DNA of 35,920 bases. Origin: an uncultured Saprospiraceae bacterium (lineage in GTDB: Bacteria > Bacteroidota > Bacteroidia > Chitinophagales > Saprospiraceae). The stretch covers positions 1 to 35,920 of the forward strand of contig CALIHL010000065.1 of the NCBI GenBank assembly GCA_938022935.1, written 5' to 3'. A program made the position numbers and the translations under genes. Below the pieces are notes generated by a model that was given only the letters and a program-made list of their open reading frames with translations, ran no database searches and had not been told where the DNA came from. Positions 23,434 to 31,688 of the stretch are shown here, in pieces. The first letter of the stretch is position 1, and each line of letters begins with the position of its first letter.

Positions 23434-24908
23434 TGATCATTCTCAAAGTCATATTAACCCTATTTGTGATTATAGGAAGCGTACCGCTTTTTACTTCACT
23501 TTACCAATTCTCGATGGTAGGTTGGCATGGTTGGAAAAATCACTATAAAAAAGCTAAGCCATTCTACCCGAAAGTTGCCATCATCGTTCCTGCATGGAAT
23601 GAAGGAAATGTGATTGGCAACACAATAGAGCGTTTGTATGACTTAGAGTATCCCAAAGATAGCATACGAGTATATGTTGTAGATGATGCGAGTACTGATC
23701 ATACTCCAGATGTTGTAAAAGAGAAGCATAAAAAGTACCCTAACAACGTATTCCATTTGCGGCGAGATAAAGGTGGTGAAGGCAAGGCGCACACGCTCAA
23801 TCATGGCATCGCCATCATATTAGAAGAAAACTGGGCCGAAGCGATGCTGATCATTGATGCTGACGTTCTTTTTGAAAAGAAAGCGCTGAGCAAGATGGCA
23901 AGACACCTTGTAGATCCTGAGATTGGATCCGTTACAGCTTATATAAAAGAAGGAAGTGCACCGGGCAACTATATTACAAAGTGTATCGCTTTCGAATATA
24001 TAACGGCACAAGCTGCATCTCGCAGAGCACAAAATGTTATGGGCGTTATGGCTTGCCTAGCTGGAGGTGCTCAGTTGCACTCTAGAGAAAACATGATAGC
24101 CATAGGAGGAAAGATAGACACCTCATCATTGGCAGAGGATACTTTTACAACTTTTAAGACACAACTCAATGGTCGCAAAGCAATCTTTGATCCCAACGCC
24201 TTGGTTTGGGCAGAAGAGCCTGATGGGCCTGTTGGCGTATGGAAGCAAAGATTGAGATGGGCCCGTGGTAACGTCCAATTGTCACGCGCTTTCAAGCATG
24301 TCTGGTTCAATAAAGCCATCCACAAAAGACTTGGATCCATAAAGTTTGGCATCGTATGGTTTTCAATCATCCTGATGCCCATCTTTATGATCATTGCATC
24401 TTTAGGACTAACAGGATTGTTCTTTGTTGACTTCCCATTGTCATGGTATTTGTTTAATCAATTCTGGATTCTCAATTCAATTACATATTTGTTTGTAACA
24501 CTTTTTTCTTTCTTGATCGATCCAGTAATTGCAAAAAGATCATGGTTGCAAGGCATACTTTTCCCAGGAATAATATCACTGACCATTATTCTAATCTCGC
24601 TTGTACCTGGCTTAATGGATAAGATCATCAATTATCTTGACGGTTTATCAACAACACTTAGTATATCCAACATAGCCATACTCTTCATGTACACTTGGCT
24701 AGCAGTATGTATGATCCCTGCATGGATATCTTACAAACTGGATCTAAAGAAAGCACCTGCTTGGGTGACAACAGGATTTATTGTTATTGCCGGATTTGGG
24801 CCACTACTATGTGCCATCACATGGCAATCTTATATATCAGAACTTAACAACGAAGAATTAAAATGGGACAAAACAGAAAAAACAGGGAAAGTAACACTCG
24901 GGGGATGA
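23433..24908 (+). CDS. Processive family 2 glycosyltransferase (cellulose/poly-GlcNAc synthase-like)
   Basis: The 491-residue protein starts with GTG at 23433, which overlaps the ATP-grasp stop; no suitable ATG lies before the first helix. It has an N-terminal helix (3-25), then the GT-A domain with VVDDAST (Asp84, Asp85), IDADV (Asp142, Asp144), AEDT (Glu235, Asp236; usual TED) and QRLRW (Gln272-Trp276). Four to five transmembrane helices follow (about 305-470). The D, D, D, QxxRW set marks a processive beta-glycan synthase that polymerises and extrudes the chain through the inner membrane. No PilZ domain is seen. The stop overlaps the start of a 58-codon gene (ATGA). Confidence 0.93.
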   Translation: MIILKVILTLFVIIGSVPLFTSLYQFSMVGWHGWKNHYKKAKPFYPKVAIIVPAWNEGNVIGNTIERLYDLEYPKDSIRVYVVDDASTDHTPDVVKEKHKKYPNNVFHLRRDKGGEGKAHTLNHGIAIILEENWAEAMLIIDADVLFEKKALSKMARHLVDPEIGSVTAYIKEGSAPGNYITKCIAFEYITAQAASRRAQNVMGVMACLAGGAQLHSRENMIAIGGKIDTSSLAEDTFTTFKTQLNGRKAIFDPNALVWAEEPDGPVGVWKQRLRWARGNVQLSRAFKHVWFNKAIHKRLGSIKFGIVWFSIILMPIFMIIASLGLTGLFFVDFPLSWYLFNQFWILNSITYLFVTLFSFLIDPVIAKRSWLQGILFPGIISLTIILISLVPGLMDKIINYLDGLSTTLSISNIAILFMYTWLAVCMIPAWISYKLDLKKAPAWVTTGFIVIAGFGPLLCAITWQSYISELNNEELKWDKTEKTGKVTLGG

Positions 24909-25081
24909 CAGAGTTTGAAAAGGAGATCTATGAAGATTCAAAAATTGAAAAGATCATTGGATATAGACAGCTTGTGATCACTATGTTCATATCCACTTTG
25001 GTAGTACTACGAGAGACTTACTACCCTTCTCACCTATACATTACTGATCTATTGAGATCACTTATAGCTACAATAAATTAA
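24905..25081 (+). CDS. 58-residue single-helix membrane protein coupled to the GT2 synthase
   Basis: The ATG at 24905 overlaps the GT2 stop as ATGA, the classical arrangement for translational coupling; the frame is open upstream to 24863 but those codons lie within the GT2 gene. The protein has a charged N-terminus (MTEFEKEIYEDSKIEKI), one hydrophobic helix (about residues 20-35, LVITMFISTLVVL) and a short tail with YYPSHLYITDLLRSLIATIN. No family is recognised. By position and size it may be a small synthase accessory, comparable in role to PgaD or IcaD although much shorter. Its 3' end overlaps that of the convergent LytTR gene by 14 bases. Confidence 0.65.
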   Translation: MTEFEKEIYEDSKIEKIIGYRQLVITMFISTLVVLRETYYPSHLYITDLLRSLIATIN

Positions 25082-25784
25082 GCTTTTCGATCACCTGACT
25101 TCTGTGACTCCTACTGATGGGTACAATCTCACTGTTAACCAAGACGCTCGAATCTTCGATATCAACAATCTTAGAGACATTTATGATATAAGAACGATGA
25201 ACCTTTATGAATTTCTCTGGCGAAAGACGCTCCTCCATATTCTTAAATCTAGATCGAACGATATGGACTTTTTGATCTTCCATTTTCACCAAGATATAGT
25301 CACCTTTAGCTTCAACTATACAGATCTTGTCTACAGCGATTCTTACCAGTCTCCCATCTGTATTGACAAATATCTCATCTTTGTAAATATTCGTCGTCTC
25401 TGATGCTGCTGCCGAGATAGATTCTTTGGTAACACTCTGACCCCTTATTTTCTCAACTGCTGTAAGAAAACGTGGAAAGGTGATCGGTTTTAACAAGTAG
25501 TCAACCGCTTCAACTTCAAATGCTTCCAAAGCCTTGCTGGGATCACTTGTTGTAAATATCACCTTAGGCATTTTCTTCATAGCCTTTATAAAATCAAAAC
25601 CATCAAGATCCGGCATATGTATATCTAAGAACATTAGATCTGCTTGCTCTGTGATCTTAAGATCATCAACTGCTTGAAGAGCACTCTCATAAACTTTCAC
25701 TACTTCCAGATGAGATATCTTCTCACAAAGTTTAGTCAGGGAAACTCTTGACATCTTATCATCATCAATGATTATGCACTTCAT
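25068..25784 (-). CDS. LytTR-type response regulator
   Basis: The 238-residue protein has a receiver domain with the acidic Asp7-Asp8-Asp9 cluster, phosphoacceptor Asp54 (MFLDIHMPDLDG), Thr79 region (IFTTSD) and Lys99 (YLLKP). A linker leads to a LytTR DNA-binding domain from about residue 135 (YKDEIFVNTDGRLVRI, ILVKMEDQKVHIVRSRFKNMEERL, FIKVHRSYIINVSKI). It is complete and looks active, unlike the pseudo-receiver of the PIG-L protein nearby. No histidine kinase lies in the window. It is convergent with the exopolysaccharide operon, so a regulatory link is possible but rests on position only. Confidence 0.93.
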   Translation of the reverse strand: MKCIIIDDDKMSRVSLTKLCEKISHLEVVKVYESALQAVDDLKITEQADLMFLDIHMPDLDGFDFIKAMKKMPKVIFTTSDPSKALEAFEVEAVDYLLKPITFPRFLTAVEKIRGQSVTKESISAAASETTNIYKDEIFVNTDGRLVRIAVDKICIVEAKGDYILVKMEDQKVHIVRSRFKNMEERLSPEKFIKVHRSYIINVSKIVDIEDSSVLVNSEIVPISRSHRSQVIEKLNLL

Positions 25785-25897
25785 ATTTTAGATTTGATGG
25801 AGATTATTCCAATATAAGGACAGTACAAGTATCAATCCATGTCAATGATTGTTAGGTTTTATCTTCACAATTGCCAGTTAACCGACAATTATATCAT

Positions 25898-26290
25898 CTA
25901 CTCTTCCTCTGATGCTCCACCTTCTACTTCAGGCACCTCAAGAACAATTAAATCCTCAAGCATCTCTTCGAGATTGGGCTTAGGGACCAGCTTTGATATC
26001 CGCTCCACTAATCGACCGTTCTTTACAAACATCAACGTGGGTATACTCTTCACTTTGAAGTGCTGGCTCAAGCCTGGATTTTGATCTACATTGACCTTGC
26101 CTATGACTACCTTGTCTTTGTACTCTGTAGCTAGCTCATCTATGATCGGTCCCATGACTTGACAAGGGCCACACCATGGCGCCCAAAAGTCCACCAACAC
26201 TGGCATACGACTCTTTGATACCAACTTGTCGAAGTTATCATCTGTAAAGACCACACTATCCAGCTCCTTCTTTTTCTTCTTCCAAAACAT
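25898..26290 (-). CDS. trxA: Thioredoxin
   Basis: The 130-residue protein has the thioredoxin fold order and the active site WCGPC (Cys40, Cys43). It also has VLVDFWAPWCGPC, the buried Asp, KVNVDQNPGL and cis-Pro in SIPTLMFVKNG. A short Lys-rich start (MFWKKKKKELDS) and an acidic C-terminal tail (VPEVEGGASEEE) are extra to the minimal 105-residue domain. No signal peptide is seen, so it is cytosolic. It follows the patatin gene by 22 bp and is probably on the same transcript. The symbol is by family; other thioredoxins are likely elsewhere in the genome. Confidence 0.9.
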   Translation of the reverse strand: MFWKKKKKELDSVVFTDDNFDKLVSKSRMPVLVDFWAPWCGPCQVMGPIIDELATEYKDKVVIGKVNVDQNPGLSQHFKVKSIPTLMFVKNGRLVERISKLVPKPNLEEMLEDLIVLEVPEVEGGASEEE

Positions 26291-26312
26291 CTTTATGATC
26301 GCATTTTACTAA

Positions 26313-28523
26313 TTAGAAAAAAGCATAGCCAAAGGTAAAGTTGGTGTTCCAACTATTGGTCAAGCTGTTGCGTCCGTATGCAAATTGTAACGGCCCTAAT
26401 GGTGACTTTATACCTAATATAGCGCCTACACCCCAAAGGCTCACATCTTCACCAGATTCATCCGATTCCAATCTAAATGCCTTGCTACCGCTCAGATAGT
26501 CAACTTTTAGAGATCCATAAACGCCGCTAAAGAGGTTAACTTGAAGCTTTCCCCCGATTTTATAAAACTGCTCCATGTGCAGTTGATGCGTATTAAGTCC
26601 AAGCATCACGATACTTTTATAATCTCTATTTTCTATACCCCCGATTCTGTAGTTATCAATTAAAGAACTGGTGGACTTATACCCTGCAGCTATATCGCCA
26701 GCGATGACTATTTCTTTTGTTAGACTGGCAAGTGCTTCTCCTTTGATATGAGCGTTCACATAGAGATTGTCTTCTGGGATTACAAGTGGATTTTGATTGC
26801 CACTACTAAGTTTACTATTGACTGGACCATGCACCCCGCTTTGTACACCTACTCTGATCCCTCTTGTTGGAAACTGGAGATCATTGATATTATCATAGAG
26901 CACCTCGCCTTTGAGGGTGGCATCGACTCTTTGATATTTAGATAAGCTTTCTTCATCAAGCCCTACAGGCTTAAACACATATCCATCCAACCCCGCAGAT
27001 CCAGAGATAAACATTTCATTATTAGGCTCATAGCCAATCGATATATGACCTTGGGCATTGATCTCAGCATATCGCTCTCTCAGGGTCTCGACTTCATATA
27101 GGTTCTGATCATACCGATGGATCTTGCCTAAGATATTCAAGATAAAATCTTTCTTATTTCCCAACCTATAATAGTAATCAACCTTGGCTCCGTAGTTCTC
27201 AGCGAGTCTTACTGTGGTGTAAAGCACTGAAGGTTCATCTAGGATATTGCGCAGTTCATTGGTCAGAACAAGTGATGTTGATGAAGATGGCATGAAGTTA
27301 AAAGTACCAGAAAGAGTATTGATCTTTCGAGGTTTAGCCAGCACGGATAGGATCTTATCTCCTCGGCTATTATTTAGAAAAGTATAGTTTATATTTTCAA
27401 AATGCTTAGAACCAAAAATCCTGGTGATACCATTTTCAATCCTATCCAACCCTACTTCTCCCGAGGTAAATAAATTACCATATTTAAAATTAGCTAAAGC
27501 ATCAAATGGGCTTCTTATAAATGGAAACCTCGTATCCGTTACATCTAACTCTTCTATACTCGAAAGTGATTCGGGCTTACTAACTTGATAGGCCTTTTGC
27601 GATTCAGCAAGTTGTTTTATTTTTTCTATTTGCTCTGTTGCAGCGATGTATCCTTCGCGAGTCAACACATCTGTCTGATCAAAACCAAACGATGGAAAGT
27701 TCTTCACATCAGGTTCTATCAAGATATCTACCTTCTCCTTCTGCTCTTCACTATCCAAGATACCCATCATGAATGCTGATTGGTTTAAGATCTCAAGCAA
27801 ATTGTTCAGACTTTCTTTTTCTTCAAGTTTAGAACCAACATATACACCAATTATAATATCAGCGCCCATCTCTATGACTTCGTCAACTGGAAAGTTTCTA
27901 ATCAAGCCACCGTCTACCAAAAGCTTACCATCCATCTCAACAGGTGCAAACACAGAAGGGATAGCCATACTCGATCTTACTGCTGTGCCTAGATAACCAT
28001 GGTCTAGCACTTCTACATCTCCATTTTCTATATTGACAGATACACATTTGAAAGGGTAAGCAAGATTATCAAAGTTATCTATATCGTGTGCAGGACAGAA
28101 CATGCGATTCAACTGAAGATCCAGCTTTTGGCTATTCAAAAAGCCACGAGGTAGACTTACGCCACCTTCCTTGATCTCAAGGGTTAAGCCATAACGATTG
28201 TGGTAAGTCTTTTCGGAAGGAGCGATCTCATCCAGTGGTACATCAGTAGCTAACAGTTCTGACCAGTCTTGCTCTCGGGTCAATTTTTCAATCTCTTCAG
28301 CACTTCTACCCATCGCATAGAGTCCACCGATGATACTGCCCATACTGGTACCCGTGATGTAATCTATCTTAACTCCTTGCTCCTCAAGAACCTTTAAGAC
28401 GCCTATATGAGCCAATCCGTGTGCTGACCCACCACTTAGGACAAGACCAACACGTGGTCTGTCATCTTGTGCATTGATACCAAGAGAGATAAGTAAGAAT
28501 AAGATGAAGTGTACAGTTTTCAA
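26313..28523 (-). CDS. Patatin-like phospholipase fused to an outer-membrane barrel (PlpD-like)
   Basis: The 736-residue protein has a signal peptide (MKTVHFILFLLISLGINAQ). The patatin domain (about 24-220) has GGSAHG oxyanion loop (31-36), nucleophile Ser60 in GTSMG and catalytic Asp204 in DGG. A POTRA-like segment follows (about 300-350). A C-terminal BamA/FhaC-like beta barrel (about 370-736) ends in GYAFF with a terminal aromatic residue. This layout is that of the patatin-type Omp85 proteins, in which the lipase is tethered to or passed through its own barrel. It should act on phospholipids at the outer membrane or surface. It is followed by trxA and preceded by an aldo/keto reductase gene 57 bp away. 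Confidence 0.93.
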   Translation of the reverse strand: MKTVHFILFLLISLGINAQDDRPRVGLVLSGGSAHGLAHIGVLKVLEEQGVKIDYITGTSMGSIIGGLYAMGRSAEEIEKLTREQDWSELLATDVPLDEIAPSEKTYHNRYGLTLEIKEGGVSLPRGFLNSQKLDLQLNRMFCPAHDIDNFDNLAYPFKCVSVNIENGDVEVLDHGYLGTAVRSSMAIPSVFAPVEMDGKLLVDGGLIRNFPVDEVIEMGADIIIGVYVGSKLEEKESLNNLLEILNQSAFMMGILDSEEQKEKVDILIEPDVKNFPSFGFDQTDVLTREGYIAATEQIEKIKQLAESQKAYQVSKPESLSSIEELDVTDTRFPFIRSPFDALANFKYGNLFTSGEVGLDRIENGITRIFGSKHFENINYTFLNNSRGDKILSVLAKPRKINTLSGTFNFMPSSSTSLVLTNELRNILDEPSVLYTTVRLAENYGAKVDYYYRLGNKKDFILNILGKIHRYDQNLYEVETLRERYAEINAQGHISIGYEPNNEMFISGSAGLDGYVFKPVGLDEESLSKYQRVDATLKGEVLYDNINDLQFPTRGIRVGVQSGVHGPVNSKLSSGNQNPLVIPEDNLYVNAHIKGEALASLTKEIVIAGDIAAGYKSTSSLIDNYRIGGIENRDYKSIVMLGLNTHQLHMEQFYKIGGKLQVNLFSGVYGSLKVDYLSGSKAFRLESDESGEDVSLWGVGAILGIKSPLGPLQFAYGRNSLTNSWNTNFTFGYAFF

Positions 28524-28580
28524 TGAGTCGATTTTTTCAATTATTGACCTTCAACCGCATCTCCATTTTGAGTCTTCTTG

Positions 28581-29615
28581 TTATGGAGCCGGGTTAGGTA
28601 TGGCTTCGTGGATGGCGTTAATCTCTTTGATAACGTCCTTTTCCAATTTTATATTTATCGAATCAATGTTTTCTTTTAACTGAGCCATAGTTGTTGCTCC
28701 GATTATATTGGCAGTAACAAATCTCTGTTGAGTTACAAACGCGAGAGACATTTGCGCAAGCGACATACCATGCTTCTCCGCTATCTCCAGGTATTTGGCT
28801 GTAGCCAGATGACACTGATCAGACTTATAGCGCGACATACGTTCAAACAAGTTGATCCGGGACTTTGGCGTATCCTCGTTCTTATGGTACTTCCCACTGA
28901 GCAACCCAAAGGCCATAGGACTGTAAGCCAACAGTCCTGCTTCTTCGCGGATAGACATCTCTGCCATGCCCACTTCGTATGTTCGATTGAGCAGATTATA
29001 GGGATTCTGTACACTCTGAATCTTCGTAAGTCCTGATCGCTCTGATGATCGAAGATATTGAGACATACCCCAAGGAGTCTCATTAGAGATACCGACATGT
29101 CTTGCTTTACCAGACTTTACTATCAGGTCAAGTCCTTCCATAACAGATGCTATGTTGTCTTCCCAACCATCTCTATGATAGTACCCCCTCTTGCCAAAGA
29201 AGTTAGTAGATCGAGCTGGCCAATGCACCTGATATAAGTCTACATAATCAGTGCGAAGTCTTTTAAGATTTCCCTCGAGGGCGGACATGATGTTAGCAGC
29301 AGTATAGTCAAGGTCCGTTCTGATGTGATCGGTATAGGGTCCAGGACCACAGATCTTAGTCGCCAAGATGATGTCATCTCGCTTGGCTCTCTTTTCTATC
29401 CAAGTACCGATGTACTGCTCCGTTCTTCCTGATGTCTCCGCCCTTGCTGGCACGGGATAAAGTTCCGCCGTATCAATAAAGTTGACACCTTGCTCTACCG
29501 CATAGTTAAGTTGCTCATGAGCTTCCGCTTCAGTATTCTGCTCACCATAAGTCATCGTCCCAAGACAGATCGCACTTACATCTATATCTGTGTTACCGAG
29601 TTTTCTGTATTCCAT
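28581..29615 (-). CDS. Aldo/keto reductase (Tas-like)
   Basis: Start ATG 29615 gives MEYRKLGNTDIDVSAICLGTMTYG, the usual family opening (344 residues); the frame is open to 29648 but the extension is not family-like. The tetrad is visible as Asp48, Tyr53 (DTAELYPVP), Lys87 (ILATKICG) and His131 (LYQVHWP). SNETPWGMSQYL and the C-terminal NADPH-binding part (IIGATTMAQLKENIDSI) follow. The insert after the Tyr (PVPARAETSGRTEQYIGTW) is typical of Tas-type enzymes. It is a cytosolic NADPH-dependent carbonyl reductase with unknown substrate. Confidence 0.92.
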   Translation of the reverse strand: MEYRKLGNTDIDVSAICLGTMTYGEQNTEAEAHEQLNYAVEQGVNFIDTAELYPVPARAETSGRTEQYIGTWIEKRAKRDDIILATKICGPGPYTDHIRTDLDYTAANIMSALEGNLKRLRTDYVDLYQVHWPARSTNFFGKRGYYHRDGWEDNIASVMEGLDLIVKSGKARHVGISNETPWGMSQYLRSSERSGLTKIQSVQNPYNLLNRTYEVGMAEMSIREEAGLLAYSPMAFGLLSGKYHKNEDTPKSRINLFERMSRYKSDQCHLATAKYLEIAEKHGMSLAQMSLAFVTQQRFVTANIIGATTMAQLKENIDSINIKLEKDVIKEINAIHEAIPNPAP

Positions 29616-29791
29616 CGTCCTTCTTTGTTTGTCTTCACAATGTAACAACTATGTCTCTTTTGTTAACCTCTATAAACTGACACTAACGGTTGAGCCAAGA
29701 GGAGTACCCGATCCTCGACAATCATATATATTGACCACAGGCTGTTCTGAAGAACAATAGCACTAATTAATCCCCATATCTGGGTATTTTA

Positions 29792-29815
29792 ACTGATAAC
29801 AGACCAATTATCAGT
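29792..29815. promoter_or_regulatory. Inverted repeat upstream of the subtilisin-like gene
   Basis: The perfect 8-bp arms ACTGATAA and TTATCAGT, 8 bases apart, lie about 80 bp before the protease start in the 281-bp divergent gap to the aldo/keto reductase gene. A small CCCA-TATC-TGGG palindrome is nearby (about 29772-29783). Either could be an operator; no promoter box was recognised. Confidence 0.3.
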
Positions 29816-29896
29816 CAATTAGTTTTCTATACTCAGAGTTTAGATATTATATTAGAGCACATTAATTAATTGACACTTTTCAACATAACAAAACTC

Positions 29897-31438
29897 ATGA
29901 AGCGACTGCTACTTCTTCCTTTCACACTACTCCTCATCGTATCATGTTCTGATGATCTGGAGCATTCACCAACCGAGATCTCTCAAGACCAATCATTCTC
30001 AATCGAACAGATCAATGACTTTATCCACTCCAAGACTCAGAAGAACAAAGTGTTTGATTGGTCCGAGGCTTCTACCGAGATGATCCACAGCGCTGCTGCT
30101 GCAAGCGATGAGATCATTGCTATAGGATATACCGCCTCAGGTTATGATAATCTTGAAGAACTAATAGGAACAAAAGAGGCTCTCCCAGATGCTTTTTTAA
30201 CGGAGCGAGATGCTATCCTTCAGGATATACTGGAGGAAGAAAGAAGAGTAACAGGTGATGAGGATTTAGAGCTTTCGCAAATATTACCTTTTGAATTAGA
30301 CAACGAGATACCTACGCTAGCAGTGAAGATTACCTCACTGACGACATTAGAAAGATTGCGATCAGATGTCAATATCAGATATGTCGAACCGATGGGTTAT
30401 GACCCAGCAGATGTTGTAGAAAGAGAACTCAAGAGCTCATCAGGATGTAGCGCCAATCCTTCTTCACTCAATGGTGGAGACTATAGTACGACGTCGAGCT
30501 ACAATGCCAAGATCCCTTGGAACTTCAACAACCACAATGTTCCAGCAGCATGGAGTCAGTCAACAGGTGATAACATCAGCATCTGTATCATAGACACAGG
30601 AGCTGGCAATGGTCAAGACAACTTGGGCGGCCAATTTGCTTCAGGCAAATCAACAGGTAGGTTCATCCATAAGTACAGTACTAAGTACTCAGGTTCTTGG
30701 TGGTGGAAGAAAAAAGATAGCCCTCACGATCAGTGTGGTCATGGTTCTTCTATGGCAGGTCTTGCTGCGGCACCTTGGAGTACTGATGGCAACGCTCTTG
30801 GCGTAGCTTATAAAGCCAACCTCGTAACCGTTAGAGCAGTAGAAGATGTACTCATCTCAAGCTCCAATGAAAAAAACGGAGTCAAAGACGCACTTAAGCT
30901 AGCCGGCAATAGATCCGATGTCAAGATCGTCAGTATGTCGATCGGGAATATCATCTCTTCAGGTACCGTCCGAGATGGTATCTACTATGCGTACAATAGA
31001 GGCAAATTGCTATTAGCTGCAGCAGGTACATCAACAAGCTTTACAAATTGGGCAGGAGTGATCTTCCCAGCTAATATGAGCCAGACAACTGCTGTAACAG
31101 GCGTAAAAGCGCAAAGCTCTTACCAAAGATGTAACACGTGTCACAGCGGAAGCAAGGTTGACTTCACTATCCAGATGCAACGCAGTTATGATTCTAATCG
31201 TAACTCGATAGGCCTTTCGGCAAATAGCAATGGGTCCAAATATATCAGCGGTTCCTCTGCAGCAACTGCAACAACAGCAGGTATCGCCGCACTGGTGTGG
31301 GCAACTAACCCATCTATGTCAAGAAGCACGGTCGTCAATAGACTAAAAAATGCGTCTCAATTAGGAAACAACAGAAGTGGTAGCTATGGATGGGGCAATA
31401 TAAATGCGCAAGCCGCAGTTCAAGGTTCTACGTACTAA
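29897..31438 (+). CDS. Subtilisin-like (S8) serine protease lipoprotein
   Basis: I use ATG 29897 (513 residues), which gives the lipoprotein signal MKRLLLLPFTLLLIVSC; a TTG nine codons upstream would bury it. Residues about 45-165 form an inhibitor-I9-like propeptide. The catalytic triad is Asp233 (CIIDTGAG), His282 (CGHGSSMAG) and Ser454 (ISGSSAATATTAGIAAL). The Ser motif GSSAATA departs from the usual GTSMAAP but keeps the nucleophile. Cysteines CNTCH near residues 412-416 recall a haem motif but are more likely a disulfide. A strong terminator follows the stop. It is probably a cell-surface or periplasmic protease. Confidence 0.92.
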   Translation: MKRLLLLPFTLLLIVSCSDDLEHSPTEISQDQSFSIEQINDFIHSKTQKNKVFDWSEASTEMIHSAAAASDEIIAIGYTASGYDNLEELIGTKEALPDAFLTERDAILQDILEEERRVTGDEDLELSQILPFELDNEIPTLAVKITSLTTLERLRSDVNIRYVEPMGYDPADVVERELKSSSGCSANPSSLNGGDYSTTSSYNAKIPWNFNNHNVPAAWSQSTGDNISICIIDTGAGNGQDNLGGQFASGKSTGRFIHKYSTKYSGSWWWKKKDSPHDQCGHGSSMAGLAAAPWSTDGNALGVAYKANLVTVRAVEDVLISSSNEKNGVKDALKLAGNRSDVKIVSMSIGNIISSGTVRDGIYYAYNRGKLLLAAAGTSTSFTNWAGVIFPANMSQTTAVTGVKAQSSYQRCNTCHSGSKVDFTIQMQRSYDSNRNSIGLSANSNGSKYISGSSAATATTAGIAALVWATNPSMSRSTVVNRLKNASQLGNNRSGSYGWGNINAQAAVQGSTY

Positions 31439-31466
31439 CAAATTACCATCAGTAAGTACGATGACT

Positions 31467-31497
31467 GGGCTGTCGACAATGTCGACAGCCCTTTTTT
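31467..31497 (+). terminator. Rho-independent terminator after the S8 protease gene
   Basis: A perfect 11-bp stem GGGCTGTCGAC/GTCGACAGCCC with an AAT loop is followed by six T. It starts 28 bp after the stop codon. This is the clearest intrinsic terminator in the window. It abuts the sulfatase remnant on the other strand. Confidence 0.92.
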
Positions 31498-31688
31498 GCA
31501 TCTCTTCTGGAATCTCGATACCAGCATAATCTAAAACGTAGGTGCAAAATCCAAACTCAGGACAATGTCTTCATTGCGTTGTCCAGCGGGATCTCTTTAG
31601 GAAACTTCATCACCAACGGCATACTCAGTGACTCTTCGCACATCCAACGCTTATCATACCACTCATGTTCTCCTATATAAAAACCCTT
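31497..31688 (-). pseudogene. Frameshifted C-terminal fragment of a sulfatase gene
   Basis: The minus strand reads KGFYIGEHEWYDKRW, then MCEESLSMPLVMKFPKEIPLDN. This is the highly conserved sulfatase segment (GFYLGEHGWYDKRFMYEES.RTP). After one shift of frame it continues NEDIVLSLDFAPTF, and after a second shift LDYAGIEIPEEMQ, again exactly the sulfatase order. Two frameshifts in about 190 bp and absence of the 5' three quarters (active-site CxPSR region) show a dead remnant. The M60-like gene ends precisely where the fragment begins (sharing the edge at 31688), so a rearrangement or insertion replaced the upstream part of a former formylglycine-dependent sulfatase gene. Confidence 0.85.

Noticed and set aside
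31129-31143. CNTCH in the S8 protease as a cytochrome c haem site
   Set aside because: A single CxxCH in a subtilisin-fold protein without other cytochrome features is more simply a pair of structural cysteines.
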